DNA of 64,000 nt, taken from positions 186,001 to 250,000 of the forward strand of contig NZ_BMIB01000006.1 in NCBI RefSeq assembly GCF_014641615.1. Direction: 5' to 3'. A program made the position numbers and the translations under genes. The stretch comes from Filimonas zeae. Lineage in GTDB: Bacteria; Bacteroidota; Bacteroidia; Chitinophagales; Chitinophagaceae. The notes beneath the pieces are model-generated. The model was given only the letters and a program-made list of their open reading frames with translations, did not search any database and was not told the DNA's origin. Positions 63,678-64,000 of the stretch are shown in pieces (within the stretch, counting starts at the first letter, position 1; every line of letters begins with the position of its first letter).

Positions 63678-64000
63678 CTACCTTGGATTAGGAGAAGGAC
63701 AGCGGTAACTGGAAATATTAAAAGAAAGTCCTATAAGAGCAACCATATAGCCATCGTTTTGCGAGCTGTTGCCACGCTGCCGGCCTTTAAGCCCAATCAT
63801 AGAGCCGGTTTCATAGCTGCGATCCTGTAGCAGATAACCTATAGAAGGGTCGCCGGTAGAGGTAACAGGGAAGGCATCAGGTGCGTAAGTAGTACTTACA
63901 TCGTCCAGATAATCGGTAGTGGTAAAGCGGTAACCCACTTCGCCAAACAGGTTAACACCAGAAGAAAGTGCGTATTTCATGCCCACTGTAAGCGGGAAAC
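63678..64000 (-). CDS. DUF6089-like outer membrane protein (partial, C-terminal end)
   Basis: The gene enters from the right edge; about 107 C-terminal residues are visible. FPLTVGMKYALSSGVNLFGEVGYRFTTTDYLDDVSTTY and DGYMVALIGLSFNIS fit the beta-barrel C-terminus of DUF6089 proteins, which lie next to uppS-bamA in many Bacteroidota. The ATG at 63986 is internal, since the frame continues. Confidence 0.8.
   Translation of the reverse strand, partial: FPLTVGMKYALSSGVNLFGEVGYRFTTTDYLDDVSTTYAPDAFPVTSTGDPSIGYLLQDRSYETGSMIGLKGRQRGNSSQNDGYMVALIGLSFNISSYRCPSPNPR

Noticed and set aside
1..64000. tRNA, rRNA, insertion sequences, prophage
   Set aside because: I found no T-loop-like clover-leaf segments, transposase motifs or phage structural genes on reading both strands; a tRNAscan or ISfinder run would settle this.

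Overview
The window reads as a chromosomal segment of a Bacteroidota bacterium, most likely family Chitinophagaceae. This rests on several signs: promoters of the TTTG-N(19-21)-TAnnTTTG type, almost no Shine-Dalgarno sequences, many SPII lipoproteins, families typical of the phylum (DUF4270, DUF4907, DUF6089, paired OmpH-like chaperones after BamA, a LytTR regulator), and moderate GC. I see no rRNA, tRNA, CRISPR array, prophage or insertion sequence. The genus is an inference I cannot test here.

Layout. 1-5 kb: a cut DUF1543 gene, then a tight minus-strand cluster of gamma-glutamyltransferase, an Lgt-like membrane enzyme lacking key Lgt residues, a tetraether-synthase-like radical SAM protein, and an 85-aa membrane protein. 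5-9 kb: small stress, membrane and HD-domain genes. 8.9-10.7 kb: an RNA-repair operon (ATP-dependent RNA ligase plus HD-Pnk). 10.8-18.2 kb: a cytochrome c lipoprotein, an SDR gene with a roughly 570-bp phased 21-bp repeat array upstream, a GH18-NodB-GT2 fusion, and recO. 18.3-19.9 kb: only the N-terminal half of CarB. 20-28 kb: M23 peptidase and Bcp; birA diverging from rsfS-ftsH-LUD-lpxH-mscS. 28.2-31.6 kb: a MerR-type regulator with an enormous acidic N-terminal region. 31.7-37 kb: a 3-hydroxyacyl-CoA dehydrogenase, an epimerase, an unpredicted small secreted protein with no ATG, a thioredoxin/TPR lipoprotein, an LpxD paralogue, and a pseudouridine synthase behind a possible attenuator. 37.5-47 kb: LpoB-type lipoproteins, psd-cdsA, amine oxidase, CPBP protease, dusB and cytochrome c. 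47-52.4 kb: ALDH, GPx, tadA, sod, and yidD-rnpA-rpmH. 52.5-57.8 kb: outer-membrane protein, DUF4270, LytTR regulator, kelch lipoprotein and DUF4907. 57.8-64 kb: murI, two OmpH-like genes, bamA, uppS and a cut DUF6089 gene.

Much of the segment serves the envelope: lipid A (lpxH, lpxD), phospholipid (cdsA, psd), peptidoglycan (murI, uppS, LpoB), outer-membrane assembly (bamA, ompH) and lipoprotein or lipid modification (Lgt-like plus radical SAM). The best candidates for new biology are the Lgt-like/radical SAM/small membrane protein cluster, the 21-bp phased array, the acidic MerR giant, the split CarB, and several genes with unusual starts (rnpA without ATG/GTG/TTG, a CTG-started secreted protein, TTG-started rsfS and cytochrome c).
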